From Gnetum montanum (taxonomy: Eukaryota; Streptophyta; Gnetopsida; Gnetales; Gnetaceae): 64,000 nt of DNA. Under the pieces are notes generated by a model. It saw only the letters and a list, made by a program, of their open reading frames with translations. It searched no databases and was not told where the DNA came from. This document shows, piece by piece, positions 36,247 through 46,702 of the stretch (within the stretch, counting starts at the first letter, position 1; every line of letters starts with the position of its first letter). The stretch is taken from NCBI GenBank assembly GCA_015680685.1, contig MNCI01033476.1, forward strand, positions 341,566 through 405,565, in the 5' to 3' direction. The translations under genes were made by a program, and so were the position numbers.

Positions 36247-38095
36247 TTGTTGTATGATTACAAAGTCTTATACATTAATAAAAATGAAAAAAATGAGGCA
36301 ATATTAGTAGTAGCCAAAGCCAAATATAAGGCCTTGGATAACTTTTATAAGAAATTAGGAATAAAAGAAGAAGAAAAATCTATTTATAAACTAGCAAAAA
36401 TTAGAAACAAGAAATTTAAGGACATTGATTATGTCAAATGCATCAAGGAGATAGATGAAAGTATTTTGGTAAAAGATAATGAAATTTTAGGTAGGTGGAA
36501 AAATTATTTTCAAGAATTATTAAATGAAGAATTTCCAAGAGAATACATTCGAGAAGAAGAACCAAATTTTGGTTTGATTAATGAACTTTCTTTCTTTAAG
36601 GTAAAGATAGCTTTATCAAAGATGAAAATTAGAAAAGCTATTAGACCAAATAACATTCCTATAGAAGCTTGGAAAGCACTGGGAAATATAGGAGTTTCTT
36701 GGCTAACACACTTATTGAATAAAATCTTGAAGAATGAAGAAATGCCCAACAATTGAAGAAAAAGCATTATTATTTGCATTTATAAAAATAAAAGATATGT
36801 TCAAAATTATGCAAACTATGAAAGGATCAAGCTAATGAGCTTTACTATGAACCTTTGGGCAAGAGTCATAGAGTAGCATCTTAAACTTGAATCAATAGTA
36901 TCAGAAAATCAATTTACATTTATACTAGGGAGACCTATTATAGAGGTTATTTTCTTGATACAACAATTAATGAAGAAATTCAAAAAAGCATAAAAAAATC
37001 AACATATGATCTTCATGACATGGGAAAAGCATATGACAAAGTACCTAGAGATATTATTTGATGGGCATTGCAAGGGAAAAACACCTCTCATAAATATATA
37101 AAAGTGATTCAAGATATGTATAAAGGAGCTACCACTAAAATTAGAATAGCTTGTGGAAAAACTTTTCATTTTCTAATTATCTACATCAAGGCTTTGTGCT
37201 TAGCCTATACATATTTGCCATTACTATGAATGAATTAACATAGACAATACAAGATGAAATCCCTTGGTTTGTACTATTTGCAAATGATATTATGTTAGTA
37301 GATACAACTCAAGAAAATATTGCTACTAAAATGGAGAAGTGGAAATATGCTATAGAATCAAAAGGCTTAAAAATTGGCAGAAGTAAGATAGAATATATGA
37401 AATACAATTTTAATAAAAGTATAAAAAAATGGTGAAATAGAAGTGACGATTCAAAGCCAAAAAGTCCCTCACTATAAACATTTCCTCTACCTAGGATTAA
37501 TTCTCCAATTAGATGGTAAAATTAATAAAGATATAAAAAATAGAATTGAGGCACGATGGTTAAAATGAAGACAAGCTATTGGTGTTCCATGTGATAAAAG
37601 AATATTAATAAAACTAAATGGCAAATCTTATAAGAGAACAATTAGGCCTACTATCTTACATGGTGCTCAATGTTGGGCAATACAAAAGAGGCATGAATAA
37701 TAAATCAATGTAGCCAATGTGTGCATGCTCAAATGGATGTTGAATGTTACATGAAAAGATAAATTGCATAACATAGACATTAGAGGAAGAGTTGAAATAG
37801 TTTATATTTTAGATGAGTTAAAGAAAAGTGGCTTAGATAGTTTAGACATGTGCAAAGAAGATCATACAATGAGCCTATAAGGAAAGGCTACTACATCATT
37901 GTTCCATGAAAGCCATTGAAAGGGAGACCAAAAAAGATATGGGAAAAAATAATTAAAGATTATTTGAAGACAATGCAAATAAACAAAGATCTAGCCCTTC
38001 ATAGAGGCAAGTGGCAAAAAAAGAAAAAAAATACTCATGTAGCTAATCCTATTTTGTTGGAACAAAACTAGGATGATGATGATGATGATGATTGA
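36247..38095 (+). mobile_element. RTE-type LINE, plus strand, 5'-truncated
   Basis: Open for 169 codons (36247-36753) through the pre-RT linker, then RT with stops: NYANYERIKLMSFTMNLWARVIE, QFTFILGRPIIEVI, then LFANDIMLVDTTQE (37274-37315), where the catalytic A-D-D box reads A-N-D. C-terminal motifs YLGLILQLDG, WFRHVQRRS-like and KPLKGRPKKIW follow. The 3' end is (GAT)7 at 38072-38092, the simple-repeat tail typical of RTE elements. The endonuclease domain is missing. It shares about 400 bp with the minus copy in opposite orientation. Confidence 0.8.
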
Positions 38096-38560
38096 CTCTT
38101 ATCTAGCTTCTAAAGCTCGAATCACTTTCTAAAAGTAGAGCTAAATAGACTTTCAAAATAGCCTTACTCTACAAGTAGTAAAGAATATTCTATATCTATA
38201 AAAAAATTATTTTCCACAAATAAATTTAATAAAAATAATATAAAATTCTATAATCAAACATTTAAGGATACTTCAAATCATATCTTCAAATTATTGACAT
38301 AGTTGTTCCTAATAGCAAACTTGTCTTCTGGTTTAATTACTATTTAAATTTCATTGTTTGTACCAATAATAGTAAATGCAAGTAATCAACCTTAGACCAA
38401 GAGCATCCAAAAGCAAAATGTTTAAAACTTTGTAAGAATCATGAAATTTATAATCATAAACCTAAAATGACACTTTATAAAAGAACCATAAAATGAAATC
38501 ATTGCCCTAATTATATAAATTTTAAAAGCTATTACTTAAGAGTAAAAACATACAAACCAA

Positions 38561-38910
38561 GAATATGCGCATATTACAAAAGCTAGAGTGCTTTTAAGGA
38601 TTTTTTTTCTTAGAAAATCTCAAATTCATAAATAGAATCAAAAGTTCAAGCTTTGACAAAATCTTCCTTGGCCTAAGATATACACTCCAATGCTACAACA
38701 TAGAGAAACACTAATAATTATCAAACGTATAAAAAAGAATATATCTATATTACAAGAGCTAGAGCTCTTTTGCGTATTTTCTTTCTTGGAAAATTTCAAA
38801 TTCACAAATAGAATCATAGGTCCAAACTTTGACAAATCTTTCCTTGGCCTAGAATATACACTCCAATACCACAACATGGATAAACATTGATAATTATCAT
38901 ATTTATAGAA
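38561..38910. repeat. 176-bp tandem duplication
   Basis: Unit 1 starts gaatatgcgcatattacaaa (38561) and unit 2 gaatatatctatattacaag (38737). Both run through ccttggcctaga/gatatacactccaat to a run of taataattatca. The units have diverged by scattered substitutions, so the duplication is not recent. Confidence 0.8.
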
Positions 38911-40141
38911 ACTAGATTATGAAACTAAAATCGACACAAACACCCCATAGAATGATATATTATATAAAATTTCATTTTAGCCTAGTTCATTTTTTGACAT
39001 AATTCTTTATGTAATTAACTAAGACTAAACTTGCTAATACTAAAATTGAACATCCTTCATTATTGTGATGCCTTTATTCCGTCTATGATGTGCTGGCCAT
39101 ATATAGATTTGACAATGACTTTCGACAATTGGTTGTCTACCTGACATCATCATAGTTTCTAAACGTGTATTTTTACCATGCCCCCAGGTGGCATGTGTCT
39201 CAACATACCATCAAAATTGAACTTACATGCTCGAAAAGTTGAATATTCTTAAAAACCCTAATTTACGTAAATAAAAATCCAAGCTAATTAAAACTTCTCT
39301 TTGTAAAAATTGTGTTTGAATCTAATGTATTTAGGACATATTTGGCTGCTTTTGTAGACATTGAATCCATGTACATGTTGAGTCCAAAGATTCATGAATC
39401 TTTAAAAAAAAAAAAAGCAAACTCAAAAAACAAAAATACTATGTACATCAAGTAGGTTTGACAACAATCCAACAATTCATCAACATAAAACCATACATGA
39501 AACCAAATAAATTTTTTAATCTAAGAACTGAAATCTACAGATTCAACATTGGGATATTCACCAAACCAAACATCCCCTTAGGTAGATTACCTCCAATTCT
39601 AAATTTAGGTTGTACATCTGTATTACAAAGAATGAGATTGTAGGATAAAAAACATGAATACTAACCAAGTCTAGAACTTTCACTAAGATAGAAATTCAAA
39701 CTAAGCATGTTTCTCTTATTCCTTTTTTTCTTATGTTATTGCTTCACTAGTTGTGGATATTTTTGGATGTCCAACAAAGTTACATGTGTATAAAATAAGA
39801 GGAAATGTTGCAACATAAAAATGCACATCTTCACTTTTGATTTAGATTTATGATCAAGCTTTTTCTTTATAATGGTGAATGCAACTATTTGTAATCTCCT
39901 AAAAGTAATACATGTTAATTTTAGCATGCACCTAGACTCATTGTCATTTTCTCACATTGCTTGCACATGTTGTAGACTTCAAATAAGAAAAAGAAATAAA
40001 TTCAATAAGCCAAAATTCAAGGTAATTAAAGGCTATATCTACATAGGAAAGTATAGAAAATTAACGTAAAAACATGAAGAGAAAGTCTAAGAATAAAAAA
40101 TCAAGTAAAGACAAAAGCCATGTAATTTTTATAATTGGACA

Positions 40142-40390
40142 AAATAAACAATCTATTTATTTTCCATCATGACTACTACTTGGCACAAAATAGTATCCCA
40201 ATGTGTGGAACTGTTGAAGGGGCCGTTCTCCCTTAAGTGAAATCCGTCATGTGGATAGTCCTGATAATTCGTGGCGTTGTTGGCATGTGAGGCGGACCCT
40301 TGGCTAAAATGTCCCTAAGTATAGCACCCCTTGTTCTCATAAGTAGTTCTAAGCCTATAACGTAAATAAACAATCTATTTATTTTCCATC
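40142..40390. repeat. 195-bp insert between perfect 27-bp direct repeats
   Basis: The 27-bp repeats at 40142-40168 and 40364-40390 are identical. The enclosed 195 bp is visibly richer in G and C than its surroundings and contains ggcatgtgaggcggaccctt. It has no inverted ends, so it does not look like a DNA transposon. It could be filler DNA, perhaps of organelle origin. Confidence 0.6.
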
Positions 40391-40559
40391 TTATTAGAAG
40401 ATTGATGGGCACCTAGAACTTACCGTAATCTCACATGTCCATTCATTTTATAAGCCTCTTTAGTCATTAGAGAAGCCCTATCCATACAGCAAAGCTTAGC
40501 CCCATCAAATACCTTTAAATTCTTGGGCAAATCATGTAATAAATGTGGCAAATTCATCA

Positions 40560-40870
40560 ATTGAAAATTCAATTCAAATTTTCAACTATTCAACTCTCAT
40601 CATTCTTCATCAACATTCATCTATTTATCACACTGTTATTCATCAAATTCATCATTTTTGACAAGTCATCAATTTCATGCATCATCATTTCAACATTCAT
40701 TCTATCAACATTATTTATCATCATCATCATTATTTCTCATACTTATTTCAATCATCAATCAATTCAAGATTCAAGATTCATTAATTATTCTTACCACATC
40801 TTATCTCCAATTAGTTTAAGTATCAATTTCATATTTAGATTCAATTATTTCATCAAAATTTTCCAATGCC
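40560..40870. repeat. G-depleted, TCA/TCAT-rich low-complexity tract
   Basis: On the plus strand G is very rare over about 300 bp, with many tcatca, ttcaac and caattca units. The long open frame here on the plus strand is a product of this composition. Confidence 0.6.
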
Positions 40871-41071
40871 ATCAAAGTTAAAACAATCATATTTAGGACT
40901 ACTTTTAAGTAATGAATTTCAACCATCAAATCAAGCCCAAATTTTGCAAAGAGAGATTGTTCAAAGAGCTTTATATCAAGTATTTACTCCATAACTCTCT
41001 TAGATCATGGATCACGAAGATATTCATCTCACAAATCATCAATTTCTATTTTGGAAGCTGAGCAGGAAAAG

Positions 41072-41091
41072 TTCCCCGCAAACACGGGGAA
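41072..41091. other. short perfect hairpin
   Basis: TTCCCCG, a 6-base loop CAAACA, then CGGGGAA. An isolated GC-rich stem in AT-rich DNA, with no gene context to assign a role. Confidence 0.4.
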
Positions 41092-42390
41092 AGATCAATT
41101 TTTCAATCCAAATTTAAATCATCAAATAAATTCCAATTGATCTCAAATTTTATAAGGTTAGATCATACAAGCTTTCCAACAAGCCTGAAATTAACCTCAA
41201 ACTCATCCAGATTGCAAACTTATTGTCGTTTCAAAATCTTTTTTAAAAAATTCAACTTTTTTCACAATCAAGTCAACCCAATTCACCCCGATTCAAAGGG
41301 CCACCCCTAGTATGAAATTCATTAAAAACCCAACAATACAGAACACGTTAAAAATTGGAGTGATAGTATTTCTTCATCCTCTGCAAAGCACAAAAGAGGC
41401 GCAGATAATTTTAAATCTTTGCTTAAAAAAGGACTCTTGCATGAAACATAAAACAAAACCCATCAAGGTTCCAAATGCAGAGGGAAGTTAGTTTAACCAA
41501 GAATGAAATCAGATAAATAGCAGAGTCTATTTATACCAAGGAAGATGGGCTGTTTTTTGTGCGATATGCTATTTCATAATATGAATTTCAGCTTAAATGA
41601 AAGTACATATGATAAAAGAGTTGAGTAAAGTTATGACATAACATGATATGCGCTTTCATTCAACTAATAGTTGTGTAAAACGTGCAACCATTCACATTTC
41701 TCAATGTTCATACATGCCAATTGCTCTAAAGTAAGACCACCAGATTAAATTGGGATAAAAAAATACCCACAAAAATACAGACTAAAAAGCCAGAAACACA
41801 AATTTAGATTTTAAAAAATGTTCTCATTTTGTATCATTAAATAAAGGAATTACCAAACTCCTAAATCACAAGGCTGCTACCCTGTTTATAGCATGTTTAT
41901 AGGTGGTTGATTTACAGCCAACCAATACTAACTTCGAATTTTCTTTCACGAAGTTCTAAATTTGTCAAGGGAAAAAATAAAGAAAATTTAGAGGCTTCCC
42001 AAAGCTCAAAATTTTTATAGAGGAAAAATTGTCATGAAACCAACAGATGATTTGTAACACATCAGCGCTGTTTAATATATAAGCATGATGATAACGTTAA
42101 TAAGAAATCTAAGTTTTTTCCTAAACACTACAATATCACGAAATACAACTTTTATAAAAACAATAAGGGTCTCAAATAACAGAAAAGAGAGTTAAAAAAA
42201 TCATTGCTTTACACAAATGACCAAAAACTGTGGTGGGAACTGGGAACTAATGAAGCAGAATGGAGAAACTCCATTTCTCAAATCAAAACATTACACGGAG
42301 TAGAACAATATAGATATTGTATTCTCCAAACAATATGCAGTTAGATATAATGTTCATGTAAATCATACCCGAGAGAAAACGTAAAGAAAT

Positions 42391-42609
42391 CTACGTTTGT
42401 TCCTTCTTGATTTCAAGCCTCTCATAATATCTTATTTTGCTGTCATCATCATCATTCATAGTTTTTGATATATGTTCAACAATCTCTTTCTCTTTCTCAT
42501 CTTTCTTCTCTCGTCGTGACAAATGATGCAATTTCGCATTGATCTTAGTAACACCTTTCTCAACTGGCTCCACTACGTGTGATACAGTAACTAACACGTC
42601 ATGGAGGAC
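42391..42609 (-). CDS. LAZ1: LAZ1-like exon e, C-terminus
   Basis: Acceptor ctgcttcag then GTCCTCCATGAC. Encodes VSHVVEPVEKGVTKINAKLH and a Lys/Glu-rich tail ending KEQT, then TAG at 42393-42391. The tail is shorter than in Arabidopsis LAZ1-type proteins, as far as I recall the family length. Confidence 0.85.
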   Translation of the reverse strand, partial: VLHDVLVTVSHVVEPVEKGVTKINAKLHHLSRREKKDEKEKEIVEHISKTMNDDDDSKIRYYERLEIKKEQT

Positions 42610-45600
42610 CTGAAGCAGATACCAATTTTAGAGAGCTGTTAAAAATGAACAATTTCCATTTCCAAGGTTTTAAAAAACACACACACACACAATGTCAGAA
42701 TATGCTATAGTTTAGGTGCAGAAGACAGGAACAAAAGCAAAGGAAATAAATATCCCTCAATAAAACATACATGTTCACCACCTCCAATTACAATGTCTTG
42801 AACAGTTTCTTTTATGCTTCTTCGTAGGCTCTCAACCTCTTCCGTCATTCGAACAGCTGCATACTCCTTATTGCCTTCAGCGTTTTCATTTTCATAAAAT
42901 GCACTGGTAATTTCCTTTTGGAACTTGCAGCCCTCAAAGTCACTAGTCTTAATCAGCCGGTACGGTTCTACTGGGAAAACAAAGATATGGGCAACTGCAG
43001 CAATCGACATCTGGAATAATATTATGCCAATTTTCAACGTGAATTTCTCTGTATCATGGCGTCCTCAAGAGGGAACCCCAAATAAAAAAATGTAAATAAG
43101 TAAAAAGAACCTTGTCCAATGATTTTGACAGATGCAAAGCCTCGAAGGCATTATAACAGCCACGTTAAAAAGAAACAAGATGCTAAATAAACCAACTTAC
43201 TATTTTGGCCATGAAAATAATCTCTGATGCACAGTGAGTACACAAACTTATTAGATTGTAAACTTTGAAATGCAGTACACCTCATCATAACTGGTATTTC
43301 TTGATGGAAGTATTTTTAATTGGCTGACATGTTATCGGTTTTGGAAGTTGAAAGTTACCCTCCAATGCTGCCACTTATTCTCAAATAAACCATAGAAAAG
43401 CTCATGGAATGACTTCTTGAATAGGTAGGAAAGAAAGGAGAGAAAAACACACAAACATAAAAAATTATTTTCCAACTAACAGTTATTTTTATTTTTATAT
43501 ATTATACTTAATAGAAACTCCTCGTAGATTTGCCTTCTGAATACAATACTCTTGGTATTTTTTATCATGTATTTATCAGTCATAATGAACACGTTGAATT
43601 TGATTTACAGTGGATTTGATTTTTCTTAGAGGATTTGGCGGGCCACTGGATATGAGAGAGTTGACTGTATCAGGTACCAGGTAAAATGCATAAAACATAG
43701 GTGTTTGTGGGAATGTAGAACGAATAATAATACCAAGAATATGATAAGTTATTAAGCATATGACAAGAAAACAACTAATTCTGACGTAATAGATCCCTTA
43801 TAAATGAGCCCTTATATTTTTAGCTACACTGAAAATGAAAAGTAAAAGATCATAATACATAAATTCTTTGCATGCAAGAAACTAAACGGGATATAAGAAC
43901 AAGCAACCACTAGCAAAAGCATAGCTTGACGTTTTAGGTTCAATCAATGGCAAACTTCATTGCTCTAGATGTTATTGTTAGGATAATGAACATATAAAAT
44001 GATGGTTTTTGTTCTTTATGAATTCCATAGAGACGTCACTTCTCTGGTTCAAGTCTCCTTTGCAATGCTGTCAATTAAATGACTCCTGCCTAGTGGAAAT
44101 AGCTCTCTCAGCACACATGTACCATAAGCAGGAATGCAGGAGGATTTTATTTCCAGAAAAACAAAAAAAAAATCAAGAGAAAATGTAATAGAAATGTTCA
44201 GACCTTAAACAACTTTCATAAGCTGAATCAACACAATCCTCCCAGTGTCTGTGCCACTGATTCCCACAGTCAAAGACCTTCCAATGATATGTTGAGCTTC
44301 AAATGACATGAAAAGTCGTCATATTCGTAACAAAAGACAGCAGTTGCAACAAATCATCTGAGAGAGCTACAGTGGATTCTTACGTATTAAATCCAAAAGT
44401 ACAATACTTTTGTCAGATTACAAGTTCCCCAATCTCAAGAGTATTCTGTTTCGTGTGAGCACATTCTCCTAGGACTTAAGAAAATGTGCAGTATTTCACA
44501 TAAAATCCTGAACCTAAACAGAGATAACAGCAACAGCAGCTACCAAGGGCAATTTAAAGGGGGTATAACATAAGGGCTGAAAAGTATTTGTACGTTGCTT
44601 TTGCTGCTGCATTTTGACGTTTGTGGTAGATTAATGACCTTGTCATCCTAGATAAGAATAATATCAACAAGGGACTACAGATGAACTTTTAACACTTTCC
44701 ATCTCTTTCTAAAGAAGATTTCTCCCATCAAAGACAACACTAAAGTGTCGAACCAAGAGCATCATTTTGTTTAGTGGTAGCCCAATCCTCTGTTAGAAAT
44801 GAATTCACAGGCATCAATGTATTCATCAAGTAGCTTTAGTTTCCTGTAGATAGGACTCCTACTTAAAATAACCAATGTCTTTGATTACTCTGTTGTCCTG
44901 GCTATTCAGGAATAACCAGTGCTATAAAATTCCACGGAAATTCTGAAAACAGACCTCACAAAGGTAACCTTCTTTAATTATCCTTTTCAAGCCCCATTTA
45001 AACAGCTAGAGTTGGTGCACAGCTGGTAATTTTCAGAAAATAGTCTAGTGTATACAAATATTCGCCATCATCATCATCCTAGCCTTAGCCCAACTCACTT
45101 CTATTAAGGGCCAAATAGGCATCAATACCCAAATCTTGGATATCTCTCTACGGTTGCAAACCATCTATGTTTAAGTCTAACTTTTTGTAGTTTCCTCTCA
45201 ACCTTAATAAAGCAACCTTTTCTAACAGGTGCATTTTCTGGTCTTTTCTTATCACATGACCAAACCATCCAAAACTGAGACAACTTTCTTTAATCCATCA
45301 AAATAAACAGATATGTCTGAAATACCAAAACAGCAGTTATTTGCACTGCACTACACCAGACACTAGACAGACTTTGATGTTTGATGTTACCATATGTGTA
45401 AAGCCCATTGAAGCCAATGAGAGGTGGCTCAAGTGGTTAGTTCATTGTCTTACAAGGAATTGCAGGCAGTTGCTAATTCAAGTCAGATTTGAGATATCAT
45501 TATATTCCTCTATAACTCTTCAAATGTATCATATACGCTATGTCTTTGGGATGTACCTATAGTCATATTGTTTTGGTTCTGAGACCCATGCTTAATTATT

Positions 45601-46702
45601 TCTTGGCTGAAGATATATGTGTAATAAAAGCTTGCTAAAAATTCACAAAATATTATACATAACTTTCTTGCCACTCACTGTAGTCTTTCCCACTTATAAA
45701 CATAATCCTATTATTTTTAAAATTTTGAAATAAATGTTCAGGCAGCTTTAAAAAAGCATAACGACCTGAGCTTTCAAGAATAAGATGACAGTTCTTTCAC
45801 TGTAAATTCTGTATCTATCACTGCATAGCTGGATCCATGAAATGTGCCCTGAATATTGCAAGTACATATGTAAATGAGCCAAAACAAAATGTACCTATCA
45901 AATGCATTCAACATAGAAAAGTGAAAAATAACAATTATTGGCTTACTTCTATACAAATCAAGAAATCCTGAAGACCTGTTTGAAACCCCTTTGGCAATGC
46001 ATACTTCCCAGAGCCAACCGAGCAGATAATTGCAATGGCTACTCCTTGCCACCATGTTGCAAATACAATGGCTTTGAAACTAATAAACTTTGCCAATGGT
46101 CTGATCGGTCGCAGCTTCTCACAGGTAACTGAATAAAACTGGATAAGGCAGTACAATGCCCATGTCTGACTAAAGTTCAGCAAAATTGTGATATATGGAT
46201 ATATAAGAGAGAGAGAGAGAAATTCTTTAAAAAACCATACTGAATAAAAGGGTTAGTGGAAATTTAGAAGGAAGTAAAAGAGAAAAGAAAATTCATCATC
46301 ATATGAGATAAGCTTTTTTATTTTCCAAGTCAAACTCCTATTACACACCCATAGTGCCACTTGAATTCCCCATCTCCATAAACACCACAAAGCTCCAGTA
46401 TCAATGCAGTAAATGCACATACTGTCTTAGTGATCATCTGAGGAAAATTTTGCTTCACATTCACTTGTGAAATATTTAAATATAAAAGAAAAAGAGACCT
46501 GAGAATTGAAAGAAGCTACTTACATACTGCACAATACCAGATTTTGTAATCCAGTAAAAATCTTTGCCAACCACCCATGCCTTAATAATGAGGCTCAATG
46601 GAAATGGATGCCTAACAACTTTTTTATTATCATTTAGTAAACCTGTATTCAGAGCATCCAGTGGTCGGCTTTCCAGAAATTCAATAGTCTTATCTTCACC
46701 AC
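42391..46702 (-). CDS. LAZ1: LAZ1/TMEM184-like (DUF300) transmembrane protein gene, 3' five exons
   Basis: Plant LAZ1 proteins are multi-pass DUF300/Ost-alpha-type membrane proteins of the tonoplast and plasma membrane, tied to vacuole function, brassinosteroid signalling and cell death. Five minus-strand exons (46702-46524, 46437-46349, 46202-45947, 43010-42771, 42609-42391) join in one frame to 326 codons plus TAG. Seen motifs: TIEFLESRPL, RHPFPLSLI, GIVQY, FTALILELCGVY, NFSQTWALYCLIQFY, PLAKFISFKAIVFATWWQG, IAAVAHIFVFP, VQDIVIGGGEH and VSHVVEPVEKG, in family order. GT donors are present at all four exon ends. Three internal acceptors are AG, but the one at 46203 reads AT. The N-terminal exons (first membrane segments) are absent up to the window end, so the gene is either split by a very large intron or truncated. 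Expression is uncertain. Confidence 0.85.
42771..43010 (-). CDS. LAZ1: LAZ1-like exon d
   Basis: Acceptor attattccag then ATGTCGATTGC. Encodes MSIAAVAHIFVFPVEPYR, an acidic variable stretch and VQDIVIGGGEH, then donor GTATGT. Eighty codons, phase 0 at both ends. A 2.9-kb intron separates it from exon c. Confidence 0.85.
43011..45946 (-). other. long intron of the LAZ1-like gene
   Basis: The intron starts GTAAGC and ends TTCCAG. It carries a decayed RTE LINE tail (45066-45300) and otherwise AT-rich DNA without motifs. A length near 3 kb is ordinary for conifer introns. Confidence 0.7.
45066..45300 (-). mobile_element. RTE LINE 3'-end fragment in the LAZ1-like intron
   Basis: Read on the minus strand, a GLVM-RRPENAPVRKG-like C-terminal RT tail is followed by a GGATGATGATGATGG simple repeat (plus-strand catcatcatcatc at 45066-45078), the same ending as the RTE copy at 38072-38092. 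It is only the last 230 bp and has frame changes. Confidence 0.6.
45947..46202 (-). CDS. LAZ1: LAZ1-like exon c, acceptor mutated to AT
   Basis: Starting at 46202 the exon completes the Gly codon and reads YPYITILLNFSQTWALY, exactly where the family needs it, and it ends ICIE before GTAAGC (45946-45941). The two bases before 46202 are A-T, not A-G. A (GA)7 tract (plus strand, 46207-46220) touches this site. Confidence 0.75.
46349..46437 (-). CDS. LAZ1: LAZ1-like exon b
   Basis: Acceptor tttcctcag then ATGATCACTAAG. Encodes MITKTVCAFTALILELCGVY followed by GDGEFKWHYG. Ends CACTATGG before GTGTGT, leaving two bases of a Gly codon. Confidence 0.85.
46524..46702 (-). CDS. LAZ1: LAZ1-like exon a (first visible)
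   Basis: Acceptor tttctgtag then GTGGTGAAG; it takes one base from a missing upstream exon. Encodes GGEDKTIEFLESRPL through WITKSGIVQY and ends at the strong donor GTAAGT (46523-46518), phase 0. A (TG)n tract lies about 20 bp ahead of the acceptor. Confidence 0.85.

Larger units (their letters stand above)
38096..42390. other. intergenic DNA without a recognised gene
   Basis: About 4.3 kb with no coding motif. Contents seen: a 176-bp tandem duplication (38561-38910), an insert flanked by 27-bp direct repeats (40142-40390), a strand almost free of G (about 40560-40870) and a small hairpin (41072-41091). The right end is the 3' flank of the LAZ1-like gene. Confidence 0.5.

Noticed and set aside
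40543-40881. 112-codon Ile/Phe/Ser-rich open frame that looks like a membrane protein
   Set aside because: The low-G TCA-rich repeat removes stop codons; the hydrophobic look comes from base composition.
45774-46055. Minus-strand frame overlapping the LAZ1-like exon c
   Set aside because: It is the wrong frame of the real exon; the family motifs lie in the other frame.
46199-46350. A U12-type (AT-AC or GT-AT) intron to explain the AT acceptor of the LAZ1-like gene
   Set aside because: The donor GTGTGT does not match the U12 donor consensus and no clear U12 branch site is seen.
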